Positions 7,211 through 17,078 are shown, numbered from the stretch's first letter. The stretch: 64,000 bases of DNA from Pseudomonadota bacterium (GCA_023404705.1 JAEYAU010000170.1:1-64000); one strand, 5' to 3'. Made by a program: numbers and translations. The notes: generated by a model from the letters alone, not told the origin.

Positions 7211-8986
7211 ATGAGCACGGCGCCGGTCGCCCCGACGACGCACGCCACGCATCAGCATCGCAGCGAGATCCGCGACGGCATGCGGATCGACTGGGATGTG
7301 CCGATCCCGATGGACGATGGGATCGTGCTGCGCGCCGACGTGTTCCGGCCGCTCGCCGAGGGCCGTTATCCGGTCATCCTCACCTACGGACCCTACGCCA
7401 AGGGTCTCGCGTTCCAGGACGGCTACCCGAGTGCGTGGGAGCGCATGGTGCGCGAGCATCCTGACGTCGCGGCGGGCTCGAGCAACAAATATCAGAACTG
7501 GGAAGTGGTCGATCCCGAGAAGTGGGTACCGGACGGCTACGCCTGCGTGCGCGTCGACTCGCGCGGCTGCGGCTGCTCGCCGGGCGTCATCGATCACTTC
7601 TCGCCGCGCGAGAGCAAGGACTTCCACGACTGCATCGAATGGGCCGGCGTGCAGTCCTGGTCGAACGGCAAGGTCGGGGTCAACGGCATCTCGTACTACG
7701 CGATCAACGCCTGGCATGTGGCGAGCCTGCAGCCGCCGCATCTTGCCGCGATCTGCACCTGGGAGGGCGCCGCCGACTGGTACCGCGACATGACGCATCA
7801 CGGCGGCATCGTCTCGACCTTCTGGGCCAACTGGTACGACATGCAAGTCAAGACCGTGCAGTACGGCGCGGGCGAGCGGGGCAAGCGCTCGCGCGTGCAC
7901 GGTGAGCTGGTGTGCGGCCCCGAGATCCTCTCCGAGGAGCAGCTCGCCAAGAACCGCTGCGACTTCGGCAGCGAGATCCGCGCGCATCCGCTCGACGACG
8001 CCTATCACAAGGCGCGCTCGCCCGTGTGGGAGCGCGTGACCGTGCCACTGTTCTCGGCCGCCAACTGGGGCGGCCAGGGGCTGCATCCGCGCGGCAATTT
8101 CGAAGGCTTCGTGCGGGCCGCGTCGAAGGAGAAGTGGCTCGAGGCGCACGGCATCGAGCACTGGACGCATTTCTACACGGACTACGGCCGCGAGCAGCAG
8201 AAGCGGTTCTTCGACTACTTCCTCAAGGGCGAGGATACGAGCTGGTCGCGGCAGCCGCGCGTGCTCCTGCAGGTGCGTCACGTCGACAAGTTCGTGGCGC
8301 GCGCCGAGGACGAGTGGCCGATCGCACGCACAAAGTGGACCAAGCTGTATCTGCACCCGATCGGCGCGGCACTGAGCGAGACGCCCTCGGCGCCCGCGAG
8401 CCACAGTTTCGACGCGCTCGGCGAAGGCGTCACCTTCCTCACGGCGCCGTTCACGGCCGAGACCGAGATCACGGGGCCATCGGCCGCGAAATTGTTCGTC
8501 TCGTCGTCGACGCGCGATGCCGACCTGTTCCTGGTGCTGCGCGTGTTCTCGGCCGATATGAAGGAGATCGTGTTCCAGGGCGCCATCGATCCGCATACGC
8601 CGATCGCGCAAGGCTGGCTGCGCGCCTCGCATCGCAAGCTCGATCCGAAGCTCTCGACGCCGTATCGACCCTATCACACCCATGACGAGACGCAGCCGCT
8701 CACGCCCGGCGAGGTCGTCGCCCTCGACATCGAGCTGTGGCCGACCTCGATCGTCGTGCCGGCCGGCTATCGCGTCGCGCTCACGGTGCGCGGCAAGGAC
8801 TACGAGTATGGCGGCGGCAGCGGTGGACGGCTCTCCAACTTCAAGAACGAGCTGAAGGGGTGCGGGCCGTTCCTGCACGACGATCCGGTGGATCGTCCGC
8901 CGGAGGTCTTCGGCGGCAAGACCACGCTGCATGTGGGGCCGGACCGGCAAGCCTATCTGCTGGTGCCGATCATCCCACCGAAGTGA
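7211..8986 (+). CDS. CocE/NonD-family hydrolase (X-Pro dipeptidyl-peptidase fold)
   Basis: A 591-residue serine hydrolase of the cocaine esterase/alpha-amino-acid ester hydrolase class. The alpha/beta-hydrolase domain carries the nucleophile S161 in GVNGISYYA, after the VDSRGCGCSPG segment. The C-terminal part (about 390-591) is the jelly-roll PepX_C domain (for example FVSSSTRDADLFLVLRVFS). No signal peptide is evident. RBS GGGAGGATGAC precedes the ATG. Such enzymes open esters or amides, here plausibly the first step on an imported ester or amide. Substrate not known. Confidence 0.88.
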   Translation: MSTAPVAPTTHATHQHRSEIRDGMRIDWDVPIPMDDGIVLRADVFRPLAEGRYPVILTYGPYAKGLAFQDGYPSAWERMVREHPDVAAGSSNKYQNWEVVDPEKWVPDGYACVRVDSRGCGCSPGVIDHFSPRESKDFHDCIEWAGVQSWSNGKVGVNGISYYAINAWHVASLQPPHLAAICTWEGAADWYRDMTHHGGIVSTFWANWYDMQVKTVQYGAGERGKRSRVHGELVCGPEILSEEQLAKNRCDFGSEIRAHPLDDAYHKARSPVWERVTVPLFSAANWGGQGLHPRGNFEGFVRAASKEKWLEAHGIEHWTHFYTDYGREQQKRFFDYFLKGEDTSWSRQPRVLLQVRHVDKFVARAEDEWPIARTKWTKLYLHPIGAALSETPSAPASHSFDALGEGVTFLTAPFTAETEITGPSAAKLFVSSSTRDADLFLVLRVFSADMKEIVFQGAIDPHTPIAQGWLRASHRKLDPKLSTPYRPYHTHDETQPLTPGEVVALDIELWPTSIVVPAGYRVALTVRGKDYEYGGGSGGRLSNFKNELKGCGPFLHDDPVDRPPEVFGGKTTLHVGPDRQAYLLVPIIPPK

Positions 8987-9070
8987 CGGCGCCGTGCCGT
9001 GGGCACCGGCTTTCATTTGTCAAACGCACGCGGGCGGGCGACCATTGAGCGACCGACAGGGACCTCACTG

Positions 9071-9895
9071 ATGCAGCTGGAGCTCGTATCGATCGCGACC
9101 GATACGCATCCGCTCGATGGCCTGTTCTATCGGCCGGCGTCGCCGGTCGGCGCCGCGCTGTTCATGCACGGCAATTGCATGAACTTCTACACAGGCCCGG
9201 CGCGCTTCATCCCGGCCGCGCTGGCGCGCGCCGGCTACGCCTGCCTCGCCTTTAATCGCCGTGGCCACGATGTCATCGCGACGCTCAACAGCCGGCAAGC
9301 CGTCGGCGGCGCCTTCCAGATGGCCGAGGAGGCGATTGCCGACAATCGCTTCGCGGCCGAATGGCTCGCCTCGCGTGGCTTCACGCGCCCGATCATCGTC
9401 GGCCACTCGAACGGCGGTGTGCTCGGCGTGCAGTATGTGGCGGATCATCCTGACACGCCGGCGCTGATCCTCATGTCCGCGCATGTGGGCGGCACGCGCA
9501 TCGTGCCGCTGGCGAGCTCGGTCGGCCTGCTCGGCGGCGAGCGGCTGAACGACATCCTGGATGAAGCCCGCGCGCGCATCGCGGCGGGCCGCGGCGACGA
9601 GCTGATGCTGCTGCCGGGCTGGTGGTACGCGGTCACGGCGCGCAGCCTCATCGACTATGCGAGCCAGATCCCGGACACGCTGGCGCTGGCGCCGCGCATC
9701 TCCTGTCCGGTGCTCTACCTGCGCGGTGACAAGGAGCCGGCGCATATCTATCCGGCCGAGGCGTTCGCCACAAAATGCGCCGGGCCGTGCGAAGTGCGGA
9801 TCGTGCCGGACTGCGATCACTTCTATGGCGGGCACGAGGAGGCGGTCGGGGCGGTCGTTACGTCGTGGCTCGAGAGCGTCATGGCGCACGCGTGA
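9071..9895 (+). CDS. Alpha/beta hydrolase
   Basis: A 274-residue alpha/beta-hydrolase. The nucleophile elbow is GHSNGG with S113. The oxyanion strand MHGNCMNFY is near residue 32, an acid candidate lies in LRGDKEPAHIY, and the catalytic histidine is in DCDHFYGGH near the C terminus. The ATG at 9071 is preferred over an upstream in-frame codon at 8999 because AGGGAC lies just ahead and homologous domains begin here. It sits between the CocE-type gene and the ABC-transporter cluster. In ring-cleavage pathways such proteins hydrolyse C-C or amide bonds of the opened ring, which is inference here. Confidence 0.85.
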   Translation: MQLELVSIATDTHPLDGLFYRPASPVGAALFMHGNCMNFYTGPARFIPAALARAGYACLAFNRRGHDVIATLNSRQAVGGAFQMAEEAIADNRFAAEWLASRGFTRPIIVGHSNGGVLGVQYVADHPDTPALILMSAHVGGTRIVPLASSVGLLGGERLNDILDEARARIAAGRGDELMLLPGWWYAVTARSLIDYASQIPDTLALAPRISCPVLYLRGDKEPAHIYPAEAFATKCAGPCEVRIVPDCDHFYGGHEEAVGAVVTSWLESVMAHA

Positions 9896-9958
9896 ATGCG
9901 CACGGAATGCGGAAATTGGAAGCGGGAGTGGAACGTCTGAGCTGACAGGAGGGACCAC

Positions 9959-11203
9959 ATGACCATCCATCGCCGAACCGTCTTGAAGGGCGTGGGCGCC
10001 GGCGTCGCGGCGTTGAGCATGCCTTGGGTCGCACGCGCGCAGGCCACACCGATGCGCGTCGGCTTTCTCACCGTGAAGACGGGGCCGCTCGCCTCGGGCG
10101 GGCTGCAGATGGAGCAGGGACTCACGCTCTATCTCAAGGAGCGCAACAACATGCTGGCGGGCAGGCCCGTTCAGGTGTTCACGGGCGATTCCGCGGGCGC
10201 GCCCGCGGTTGCGCGCACCAAGATGCAGGAGCTGGTCGAGCGCGACAATATCTCGTGCCTGATCGGCCCGCTCGCCACCGCGGAGGCGCTCGCGATCGAC
10301 GACTATATCCGTGACAAGCAGATCCCGACGCTCAGCGTCGCGGCCGCCGAAGACATGACCCAGCGCAAGGCGAACCCGTGGTTCGTGCGCGCCACCTCGT
10401 CGTCGGCGCAGTGCAGCTACGCGATGGGCGACTACGCCGCGAAGGAGCTGAAATACAAGCGCGCCGCGATGATCGCGGACGACATCGCGTATGGCTACGA
10501 GCTCAATGCCGGCTTCCAGCGCGCCTTCGAGGACGCGGGCGGCAAGGTGGTGCAGAAGCTCTGGCCGCCGCTCAACGCGCCCGACTACGGCACCTATATT
10601 GCGCAGCTCAAGCGCAATGTGGACGCGATCTTCATCGGCTTCGCGGGCTCGAACGGCCTCAAGTTCCTGCGCCAGTACAAGGAGTATGGCGGCACGACCC
10701 CGCTGCTCGGCGGCATGACGGCGATCGACGAGTCGCTGCTCAAGCAGATGGGCGACGAGGCGATCGGCACGCTCTCGACCTGCTGGTACTCGGCGCAGCT
10801 CGACAACCCGTCGAACAAGCGCTTCGTGCCCGGCATGCAGCGCGACTACAAGGTCGATCCCGGCTTCTACGCGGCGGCGACCTATACGAACGCCGCGGTG
10901 CTGGAAGCCGCGTTGAAGACCATCGACGGCAAGATCGAGGACAAGAACGCGCTGATGAAGGCGCTGCGCGGCATCACGGTCGAGGACACCTGCCGCGGGC
11001 CGGTACGCTTCGACAAGTACGGCAATGTCGTCGGCAACATCTACATCCGGAAGGTCGAGAAGAAGGGCGGAAATCTCGTCAACACGGTCATCAAGACCTA
11101 TCCGAATGTGAGCCAGTTCTGGACCTACGATCCCGACGAGTTCCTGAAGAGCCCCGTCTACAACCGCGACAGCTATCCGCAGAACCGCTTCCTCGAGCCG
11201 TGA
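9959..11203 (+). CDS. Branched-chain amino acid-type ABC transporter substrate-binding protein (1)
   Basis: A 414-residue periplasmic binding protein of the LivJ/LivK class. The N terminus MTIHRRTVLKGVGAGVAALS is a Tat-type signal with an Ala-rich cleavage site near ARAQA. The mature domain starts RVGFLTVKTGPLASGG and follows the bilobal receptor fold (SCLIGPLATAEALAID, GFQRAFEDAGGKVVQK). RBS AGGAGG precedes the ATG. It is a clear paralogue of the next gene and shares the downstream permease genes. The ligand is probably an aromatic or related carboxylate rather than an amino acid, judging by neighbours. Confidence 0.9.
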   Translation: MTIHRRTVLKGVGAGVAALSMPWVARAQATPMRVGFLTVKTGPLASGGLQMEQGLTLYLKERNNMLAGRPVQVFTGDSAGAPAVARTKMQELVERDNISCLIGPLATAEALAIDDYIRDKQIPTLSVAAAEDMTQRKANPWFVRATSSSAQCSYAMGDYAAKELKYKRAAMIADDIAYGYELNAGFQRAFEDAGGKVVQKLWPPLNAPDYGTYIAQLKRNVDAIFIGFAGSNGLKFLRQYKEYGGTTPLLGGMTAIDESLLKQMGDEAIGTLSTCWYSAQLDNPSNKRFVPGMQRDYKVDPGFYAAATYTNAAVLEAALKTIDGKIEDKNALMKALRGITVEDTCRGPVRFDKYGNVVGNIYIRKVEKKGGNLVNTVIKTYPNVSQFWTYDPDEFLKSPVYNRDSYPQNRFLEP

Positions 11204-11359
11204 GTTCGACCATGAGAAAGGTGTTCAAGGAATGACCGGACAAAGTTCGTGACCGCGCCCCGATATTTCCGCGCCGCGGCAGCACTCCGGCTGTTGCGTC
11301 GGAAGCCAAGTTGAACGAGCATCAGTGCAAGAATGAATAAAGCACCGGGAGGACTCACC

Positions 11360-12613
11360 ATGAGCATGAATCGCCGTACCATCATCAAGGGTGCGCTCGC
11401 GACGAGCGTCGCCGCGCAGGCGCTGCGCGTGCCCACTGCCTCGGCGCAAGCGGGGCCGATCCGCGTCGGCCTGCTCTGCGTCAAAACCGGCGCGCTCGCG
11501 TCCGGTGGCCTGCAGATGGAGCAGGGCATGCAGGTCTTCTTCAAGGACCGCAACAACCAGCTCGCCGGCCGGCCGGTCGAGCTGCACGTCGCGGACACCG
11601 GCGGCAATCCCGCGCAGGCGCGCACCAAGACGCAGGAGCTGGTCGAGCGCGTCAACGTGCACGCGCTGATCGGACCGCTCGCGGCCTTCGAGGCGCTGGC
11701 GATCGACGACTACATCCGCCAGAGCAAGACGCCGATCCTCTCGGTGGCGGGCGCCGAGGACATGACTCAGCGCAAGCCCAATCCGTGGTTCGTGCGGCCG
11801 AGTTGCACCTCGTCGCAGCCGAGCCACCCGATGGGCGACTACGCGGCGAAGGAGCTCAAGCTCAAGCGCGTCGCCACCATCGCGGACGATTTCGCCTATG
11901 GCCACGAGAACGTCGCGGGCTTCCAGCGCGCCTTCGAGGACGCGGGCGGCAAGGTGGTGCAGAAGCTCTGGACGCCGCTCAACGCGCCCGACTACGGCAC
12001 CTATATCTCGCAGCTCAAGCCGAACCTCGATGGTCTTTACACGGGTCATGCGGGCTCGAACGGACTCAAGCTGGTGCGTCAGCTCGCCGAGTACGGCCTG
12101 AAGGGCAAGCTGCAGATCGTCGGCGGCTTCACGCCGATCGACGAGTCGCTGCTGCAGCAGATCGGCGAGAACGGCCTCGGCGCCTATACGGGCTGCTGGT
12201 ACTCGGCCGAGCTCGACTTCCCGAGCAACAAGAAGTTCGTCGAGGCGATCCGGCGCGAGTACAAGGTCGATCCGGGCGTCTACGCGGCCGAGACCTATCT
12301 GTGCGGCGAGGTGCTCGAGCATGCCGTCAAGTCGATCGGCGGCAAGGTCGAGGACAAGGACGTCTTCATGAAGGCGCTCAAGACCGCGAATGTCCCCGAG
12401 ACGCTGCGCGGCCCGGTGCGCTTCGACGAGTTCGGCAACGTGGTTGGCAACATCTACATCCGCAAAGTCGAGAAGAAGGGCGACAAGTACGTCAACGCGG
12501 TGGTGAAGACCTATCCGGATGTGAGCCAGTTCTGGACCTACAAGCAGGACGAGTTCCTGAAGAACCCGGTCTATTCGCGCGACTATCCGCCGGCCAAGAA
12601 CCTCGAGAACTGA
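11360..12613 (+). CDS. Branched-chain amino acid-type ABC transporter substrate-binding protein (2)
   Basis: A 417-residue paralogue of the preceding receptor, with long identical stretches (for example GFQRAFEDAGGKVVQKLW and DAPDYGTY-like loops) but divergent in the ligand-cleft half. It has a Tat-type signal (MSMNRRTIIKGALATS) and an ASAQA cleavage region. The ATG at 11360 follows GGGAGGA closely; an in-frame ATG at 11333 lacks a ribosome site. It lies directly before livHMGF. Two receptors sharing one permease implies two ligands or two affinities. Confidence 0.9.
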   Translation: MSMNRRTIIKGALATSVAAQALRVPTASAQAGPIRVGLLCVKTGALASGGLQMEQGMQVFFKDRNNQLAGRPVELHVADTGGNPAQARTKTQELVERVNVHALIGPLAAFEALAIDDYIRQSKTPILSVAGAEDMTQRKPNPWFVRPSCTSSQPSHPMGDYAAKELKLKRVATIADDFAYGHENVAGFQRAFEDAGGKVVQKLWTPLNAPDYGTYISQLKPNLDGLYTGHAGSNGLKLVRQLAEYGLKGKLQIVGGFTPIDESLLQQIGENGLGAYTGCWYSAELDFPSNKKFVEAIRREYKVDPGVYAAETYLCGEVLEHAVKSIGGKVEDKDVFMKALKTANVPETLRGPVRFDEFGNVVGNIYIRKVEKKGDKYVNAVVKTYPDVSQFWTYKQDEFLKNPVYSRDYPPAKNLEN

Positions 12614-12703
12614 TGGTTCATGCTTCGCGGCCCGCGAGCCGATCCGCTCGCGGGCCACGAGATTCATGCCGATCTGCGGCAGCTCCCTGACGGTTCGTCC
12701 CGC

Positions 12704-13564
12704 ATGCAATTCTGGATCATCCAGACTTTGAACAGCGTCGCGTTCGGTGCGCTCCTGTTCCTGCTCTCGGCCGGCTTCTCGCTCGCATTCGGCCTGATGC
12801 GCATCCCCAACCTTGCGCATGGCGCCTTCTTCATGCTGGGCGCGTATTTCGGCGCGACCGTCGTCTATTTCGGCGGAAACTTCTGGGTGGCCGCGCTCGT
12901 CTCGGGCGCCGGCGTCGGGCTGCTCGGCGTGGTGATCGAGCGCTTCATCCTGCGACCGATCGCCGGCAATGTGCAGGGCCAGGTGCTGGTGACCCTCGGC
13001 ATCTCGTTCATCATCGCGGATATCGCGCTCTATCTGTGGACCGGCGATCCCTGGACGGTGCCGGCGCCGCCCTCGTTGCGGCCCCCGCTCTTCATTGCGG
13101 GCTTCGCGTTCCCGACCTACCGGCTCGTGCTCGTCGCCATAGCGCTGGTCGCGGCCGTCGCGCTCTATCTCCTGATGGACCGCACGCGGCTCGGCGCCAT
13201 GATCCGCGCCGGCGTCGACGACATGGAGATGGCGCGCGGCGTCGGCATCCCGGTCTCGCTGCTGTTCACCGTGGTGTTCTTCCTCGGCGCGGTGCTGGCC
13301 GGGCTTGCGGGCCTGCTCGGCGCACCGATGCTGAACGCGTATCCGGGCCTCGACACCGACATGCTACCGCTGGCGCTGATCGTCGTCATCCTGGGCGGGG
13401 CCGGAAGCCTGCTCGGCGCCTTCATCGGCAGCTTCGTGGTCGGCTTCCTCTATAATTTCGGCATCGCGCTGTTTCCGGACCTCGCCTACTTCATCCTGTT
13501 CCTGCCGATGGTGCTGGTGCTCGTGTTCATGCCGCAAGGCCTGTTCGGACGGGCCCCGTCATGA
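12704..13564 (+). CDS. livH: ABC transporter permease, LivH type
   Basis: A 286-residue polytopic inner-membrane protein of the branched-chain amino acid permease family, with about eight hydrophobic segments. Visible marks are NSVAFGALLFLLSAGFSLAFG, RIPNLAHGAFFMLGAYFG and the C-terminal ILGGAGSLLGAFIGSFVVGF coupling region. The ATG at 12704 begins at the first membrane helix, but there is no clear ribosome site; an upstream in-frame ATG at 12620 would add 28 hydrophilic residues. It overlaps livM by 4 nt (ATGA). Confidence 0.9.
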   Translation: MQFWIIQTLNSVAFGALLFLLSAGFSLAFGLMRIPNLAHGAFFMLGAYFGATVVYFGGNFWVAALVSGAGVGLLGVVIERFILRPIAGNVQGQVLVTLGISFIIADIALYLWTGDPWTVPAPPSLRPPLFIAGFAFPTYRLVLVAIALVAAVALYLLMDRTRLGAMIRAGVDDMEMARGVGIPVSLLFTVVFFLGAVLAGLAGLLGAPMLNAYPGLDTDMLPLALIVVILGGAGSLLGAFIGSFVVGFLYNFGIALFPDLAYFILFLPMVLVLVFMPQGLFGRAPS

Positions 13565-14544
13565 CGCGAGGTGCGGTGTTCTGGATCGTCGGGGCGGTCG
13601 TGCTGCTCGCGCTGCCCTTCGTCATCGTCAACGATTTCTACGTCAACCTGGCGAGCCAGGTTCTCATCTATGCGCTGCTCGCCCTGAGCGTGAACCTGCT
13701 GCTCGGCTTCGGCGGCATGGTCTCGCTCGGGCACGCGGCCTTCCTGGGGCTCAGCGGGTATGCCTGCGTGCTGCTGGTCAATGCGGGCTTCGGCCAGCTC
13801 ACTTCGGCGGTGCTGGCGGTGCTGTTTTCGACCGTGTGCGGCGCCTTCTTCGGCGTGCTGGCACTGCGCGCATCGGGCATCGGCTTCCTGATGATCACGC
13901 TGGCGCTCGGGCAGATCGTCTGGGGCGTCGCGTATCGCGCCAACGATCTCACGGGCGGCGACAATGGCATCCGCTTTCCGGCGCGGCCGGCGCCGTTCGG
14001 CATCGACATCAACAGCGCGCACAGCTTCTACTATTTCGCGCTCGTCGTGTTCGTGATCGCCCTGTTCTTCATCTGGCGAATTGCCCGCTCACCGTTCGGC
14101 GCCGCGCTGCAGGGCACGCGCGATCAGCCGCGGCGCATGCGCATGCTCGGCCACAATGTCTGGATGGTGCAGTGGCTCGCCTTCGTGCTCGCGAGCTTCT
14201 GGGGCTCGATCGCGGGCCTGCTGTACATCTACTACAATCTGTTCATCAGCCCGCACGCGATCTCGCTGCAGCAGTCGGCCGAGGCGCTGCTGATGGCGAT
14301 CCTCGGCGGCGCCAGCACACTGTCGGGCCCGATCGTCGGCGCCGTCATCATCACGCTCGTGAAGAACGTGGTGAGCACCTATGTGGACCGCTGGAATTCG
14401 CTGCTCGGCGCAATCTTCGTGGTCGTGATCCTGTTCATGCCGCTCGGCCTGGTGCCGGGCGTGCGCGCGCTGTGGGCGCGGCTGCGCGGCCGGCGCAAGC
14501 CCACCAAGCCGACGCAGACCGCTTCGCCGGAGAGCGCCGCATGA
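13561..14544 (+). CDS. livM: ABC transporter permease, LivM type
   Basis: A 327-residue polytopic partner permease. The family signature LLGFGGMVSLGHAAFLGLSG occurs near residues 43-62 and the coupling segment ILGGASTLSGPIVGA near 255. The C terminus ends in a short basic, Pro/Thr-rich cytoplasmic tail (RRKPTKPTQTASP). It overlaps livH and livG by the ATGA arrangement on both sides, so the four transporter genes are translated as a unit. Confidence 0.9.
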   Translation: MTRGAVFWIVGAVVLLALPFVIVNDFYVNLASQVLIYALLALSVNLLLGFGGMVSLGHAAFLGLSGYACVLLVNAGFGQLTSAVLAVLFSTVCGAFFGVLALRASGIGFLMITLALGQIVWGVAYRANDLTGGDNGIRFPARPAPFGIDINSAHSFYYFALVVFVIALFFIWRIARSPFGAALQGTRDQPRRMRMLGHNVWMVQWLAFVLASFWGSIAGLLYIYYNLFISPHAISLQQSAEALLMAILGGASTLSGPIVGAVIITLVKNVVSTYVDRWNSLLGAIFVVVILFMPLGLVPGVRALWARLRGRRKPTKPTQTASPESAA

Positions 14545-15281
14545 CCCCCGCGCTCGAGATCTCAGGCCTCTACAAGCGCTTCGGCGGCCTGCCCGCGACC
14601 CGCAACGTGTCGCTCACCGTCATGCCGGGCGAGCGGCGGCTGATCATCGGCCCGAACGGCGCCGGCAAGACGACGCTGTTCAATCTGGTGACCGGCGACC
14701 TGCGGCAGGACGGCGGGTCCGTCAAACTGTTCGGCCAGGAGCTCACCGGCATCCCGACCCAGCAGCGCGTGCACCTCGGGCTCGCGCGCACGTACCAGAT
14801 CCTGACGCTGTTCCCGAAGGAGACGCTGGTCCACAACGTGGTGCTCTCGCTGCTCGGCCTGAGCCCGAAGCGCTGGGATCCGTGGGCGCTGCTGAGCCGG
14901 CAGATGAACCTCTATGACGCCGCGCGCGAAGCGCTCGCACGTGTCGGCCTCGCCGAGAGCGCCGAGCGGATCGTGGCGCAGACCTCCTATGGCGAGCGGC
15001 GCCGGCTCGAGCTCGCCATGGCACTGGCGCAGAAGCCGAAGTTGCTCTTGCTCGACGAGCCGCTCGCGGGCCTCTCGCAGCAGGAGCGGCAGACCGTGCG
15101 CGAGCTGCTCGGGAAGATCCCGCGCGACGTGACCATCGTCATGATCGAGCACGACATGGACACGGCGCTCGGCTTCGCGGAGCGCATCACGGTGCTGCAC
15201 TACGGCGAGGTCATCGTCGAAGGCAGCCGCGCCGAGGTCGTGGCCGATCCGCGCACCAAGGAGGTCTACCTTGGCGAGTGA
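14541..15281 (+). CDS. livG: ABC transporter ATP-binding protein, LivG type
   Basis: A 246-residue ABC ATPase. Walker A is GPNGAGKTTLF, the signature is the degenerate LivG form TSYGERRRLELAMAL, Walker B is KLLLLDEPLAGLS, and the H-loop is IEHDMD. The ATG at 14541 overlaps the livM stop codon. Works with LivF as a heterodimer under the LivH/LivM permeases. Confidence 0.92.
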   Translation: MTPALEISGLYKRFGGLPATRNVSLTVMPGERRLIIGPNGAGKTTLFNLVTGDLRQDGGSVKLFGQELTGIPTQQRVHLGLARTYQILTLFPKETLVHNVVLSLLGLSPKRWDPWALLSRQMNLYDAAREALARVGLAESAERIVAQTSYGERRRLELAMALAQKPKLLLLDEPLAGLSQQERQTVRELLGKIPRDVTIVMIEHDMDTALGFAERITVLHYGEVIVEGSRAEVVADPRTKEVYLGE

Positions 15282-15993
15282 AGCGCTTCATGTGAGCGGC
15301 GTCGACGCCTATTACGGCGACAGCCATGTGCTGCACGGCGTCGGCTTCACGCTGCAGCCCGGACGGCTGCTCGGCCTGCTCGGCCGCAACGGCGCCGGCA
15401 AGACCACATGCATGGCGACCGTGATGGGCTTCCTGCGTCCGCGGCGCGGTGCGATCACGCTGTTCGGCGAGCCTGTCGCGGGTCTGGCACCCGAGACCAT
15501 CGCGCGGCGCGGCATCGCGCTGGTGCCGCAGGGACGGCGCATCTTCCGCTCGCTCACGGTGCGCGAGAATCTCATGGTCGCGGCGCAGAACCGCGACAGC
15601 GCCGGTCGCGGGCCGCAGTGGACCCTCGATCGCGTGTTCGAGCTGTTCCCGCGCCTGCGCGAGCGGCACGCCCAGGATGCGGGCTCGCTCTCGGGGGGCG
15701 AGCAGCAGATGCTCGCGATCGGCCGTGCGCTGATGGGTAATCCGCGCGTGCTGCTCATGGACGAGCCGTCCGAAGGGCTCGCGCCGCAGATCGTCGCGGA
15801 GGTCGGCCGCACCATCGCGCAGCTCAAGGCCGAGGGCCAGTCGATCGTGCTGGTGGAGCAGAACATCAAGCTCACCCTCGACCTCGCGGACGAGGTCGTG
15901 ATCATCAACACGGGCTCGGTCGTGTTCCAGGGCACGGCCGCCGAGACCCGCGCCAATGAGCCGATGATCGCCCAGCATCTCGGCGTGTTCTGA
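15271..15993 (+). CDS. livF: ABC transporter ATP-binding protein, LivF type
   Basis: A 240-residue ABC ATPase. Walker A is GRNGAGKTTCM, the signature LSGGEQQMLAIGRAL, and Walker B VLLMDEPSEGLAP. The start is TTG at 15271: it lies 7 nt after a strong AAGGAGG, which itself is within the end of livG, so translation is coupled. Heterodimer partner of LivG. Confidence 0.92.
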   Translation: MASEALHVSGVDAYYGDSHVLHGVGFTLQPGRLLGLLGRNGAGKTTCMATVMGFLRPRRGAITLFGEPVAGLAPETIARRGIALVPQGRRIFRSLTVRENLMVAAQNRDSAGRGPQWTLDRVFELFPRLRERHAQDAGSLSGGEQQMLAIGRALMGNPRVLLMDEPSEGLAPQIVAEVGRTIAQLKAEGQSIVLVEQNIKLTLDLADEVVIINTGSVVFQGTAAETRANEPMIAQHLGVF

Positions 15994-16013
15994 AATCAGT
16001 GAAGGAGAGTGAC

Positions 16014-17078
16014 GTGGAGCAGTGGAACAAATACGAGCCGACGGCCGCGCGCCGGCACGGACGGCCGGGCCGCGAAGTGCGGCCGCAGAGCACGACCATC
16101 GACATTCATGCCCATGTCGCGATCCCGCGCGCCGGCGAGCTGGTGAAGCCGCATCTCGACCTTTCGACCGTGCCGCTCGCGCATTTCGCGGACGCGGCCA
16201 CCAAGGCCCTCAACGCCAAGCAGGACGCCGACATCGGCAAGCGCATCACGGGCCAGGACGAGCGGCTGAAGGAACTCGATGCGATGGGCGTCGACATCCA
16301 GGTCGTCATGCCGCCGCCGCCGCAATGCTACTACACGGTGCCGATCGAGCTCGGTCTGAAGGCCGCGCAGATCATCAATGACGGCATCGCCGAATTCGTG
16401 GCGCGTCGGCCCGACCGCTTCGTGCCCATGGGCACCGTGCCGATGCAGGACGGCAAGGAGGCGGCGGCGGAGCTCGAGCGCGCGGTACGCCGGCTAGGCT
16501 TCAAGGGCGCCATGATCCTCACCAATGTGGCGGGCAACGAGATCTCGGATCCGGCCTATGCGCCGTTCTGGGCCAAGGCCGAGGAGCTCGGTGCGCTCAT
16601 CGCGATTCATCCGAACGGCTTTACGGAAGGGCGCCGCTTCACGCGCTACTACTTCAACAATGTGATCGGCAATCCGCTCGAGACCACGGTCGCGCTGCAC
16701 TACCTGATCTTCGACGGCGTGCTGGAGCGGCACCCGAATCTCAAGATCCTCGCGGTGCACGGCGGCGGCTATCTCGGCGGCTATTCGGGCCGCATCGACC
16801 ACGTCTGGGGCGCGCGCTCGGACGGGCACGCCAACCTGCCGAAGCCGCCGACCGAGTATCTGAAGAAGGTCTTCTTCGACACGGTCGTGTTCACGCCGCA
16901 CCAGCTCGAATACCTGGTCAAGGTGTTCGGCGTCGATCAGATCGTGATGGGCACCGACTATCCATTCGACATGGCGGACTACGATCCGGTCGGCCACGTG
17001 ATGGAGACCGAAGGCCTCGACGCCAAAGCGCGCGCCGCGATCTGCGGCGGGAATGCGAAACGGCTGCTAGGGTTGTAA
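16014..17078 (+). CDS. Amidohydrolase-family protein (ACMSD-like)
   Basis: A 354-residue metal-dependent TIM-barrel hydrolase or decarboxylase resembling aminocarboxymuconate-semialdehyde decarboxylase and related resorcylate-type decarboxylases. The metal-binding HxH is in DIHAHVAIP, a third histidine in AIHPNGF, a fourth in AVHGGGYLGG, and the catalytic aspartate in GTDYPFDM. The GTG at 16014 is chosen because AAGGAG lies 7 nt upstream. It is 20 bp after livF, so it is probably co-transcribed with the transporter, linking uptake to decarboxylation or hydrolysis of a ring-cleavage product. Confidence 0.87.
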   Translation: MEQWNKYEPTAARRHGRPGREVRPQSTTIDIHAHVAIPRAGELVKPHLDLSTVPLAHFADAATKALNAKQDADIGKRITGQDERLKELDAMGVDIQVVMPPPPQCYYTVPIELGLKAAQIINDGIAEFVARRPDRFVPMGTVPMQDGKEAAAELERAVRRLGFKGAMILTNVAGNEISDPAYAPFWAKAEELGALIAIHPNGFTEGRRFTRYYFNNVIGNPLETTVALHYLIFDGVLERHPNLKILAVHGGGYLGGYSGRIDHVWGARSDGHANLPKPPTEYLKKVFFDTVVFTPHQLEYLVKVFGVDQIVMGTDYPFDMADYDPVGHVMETEGLDAKARAAICGGNAKRLLGL

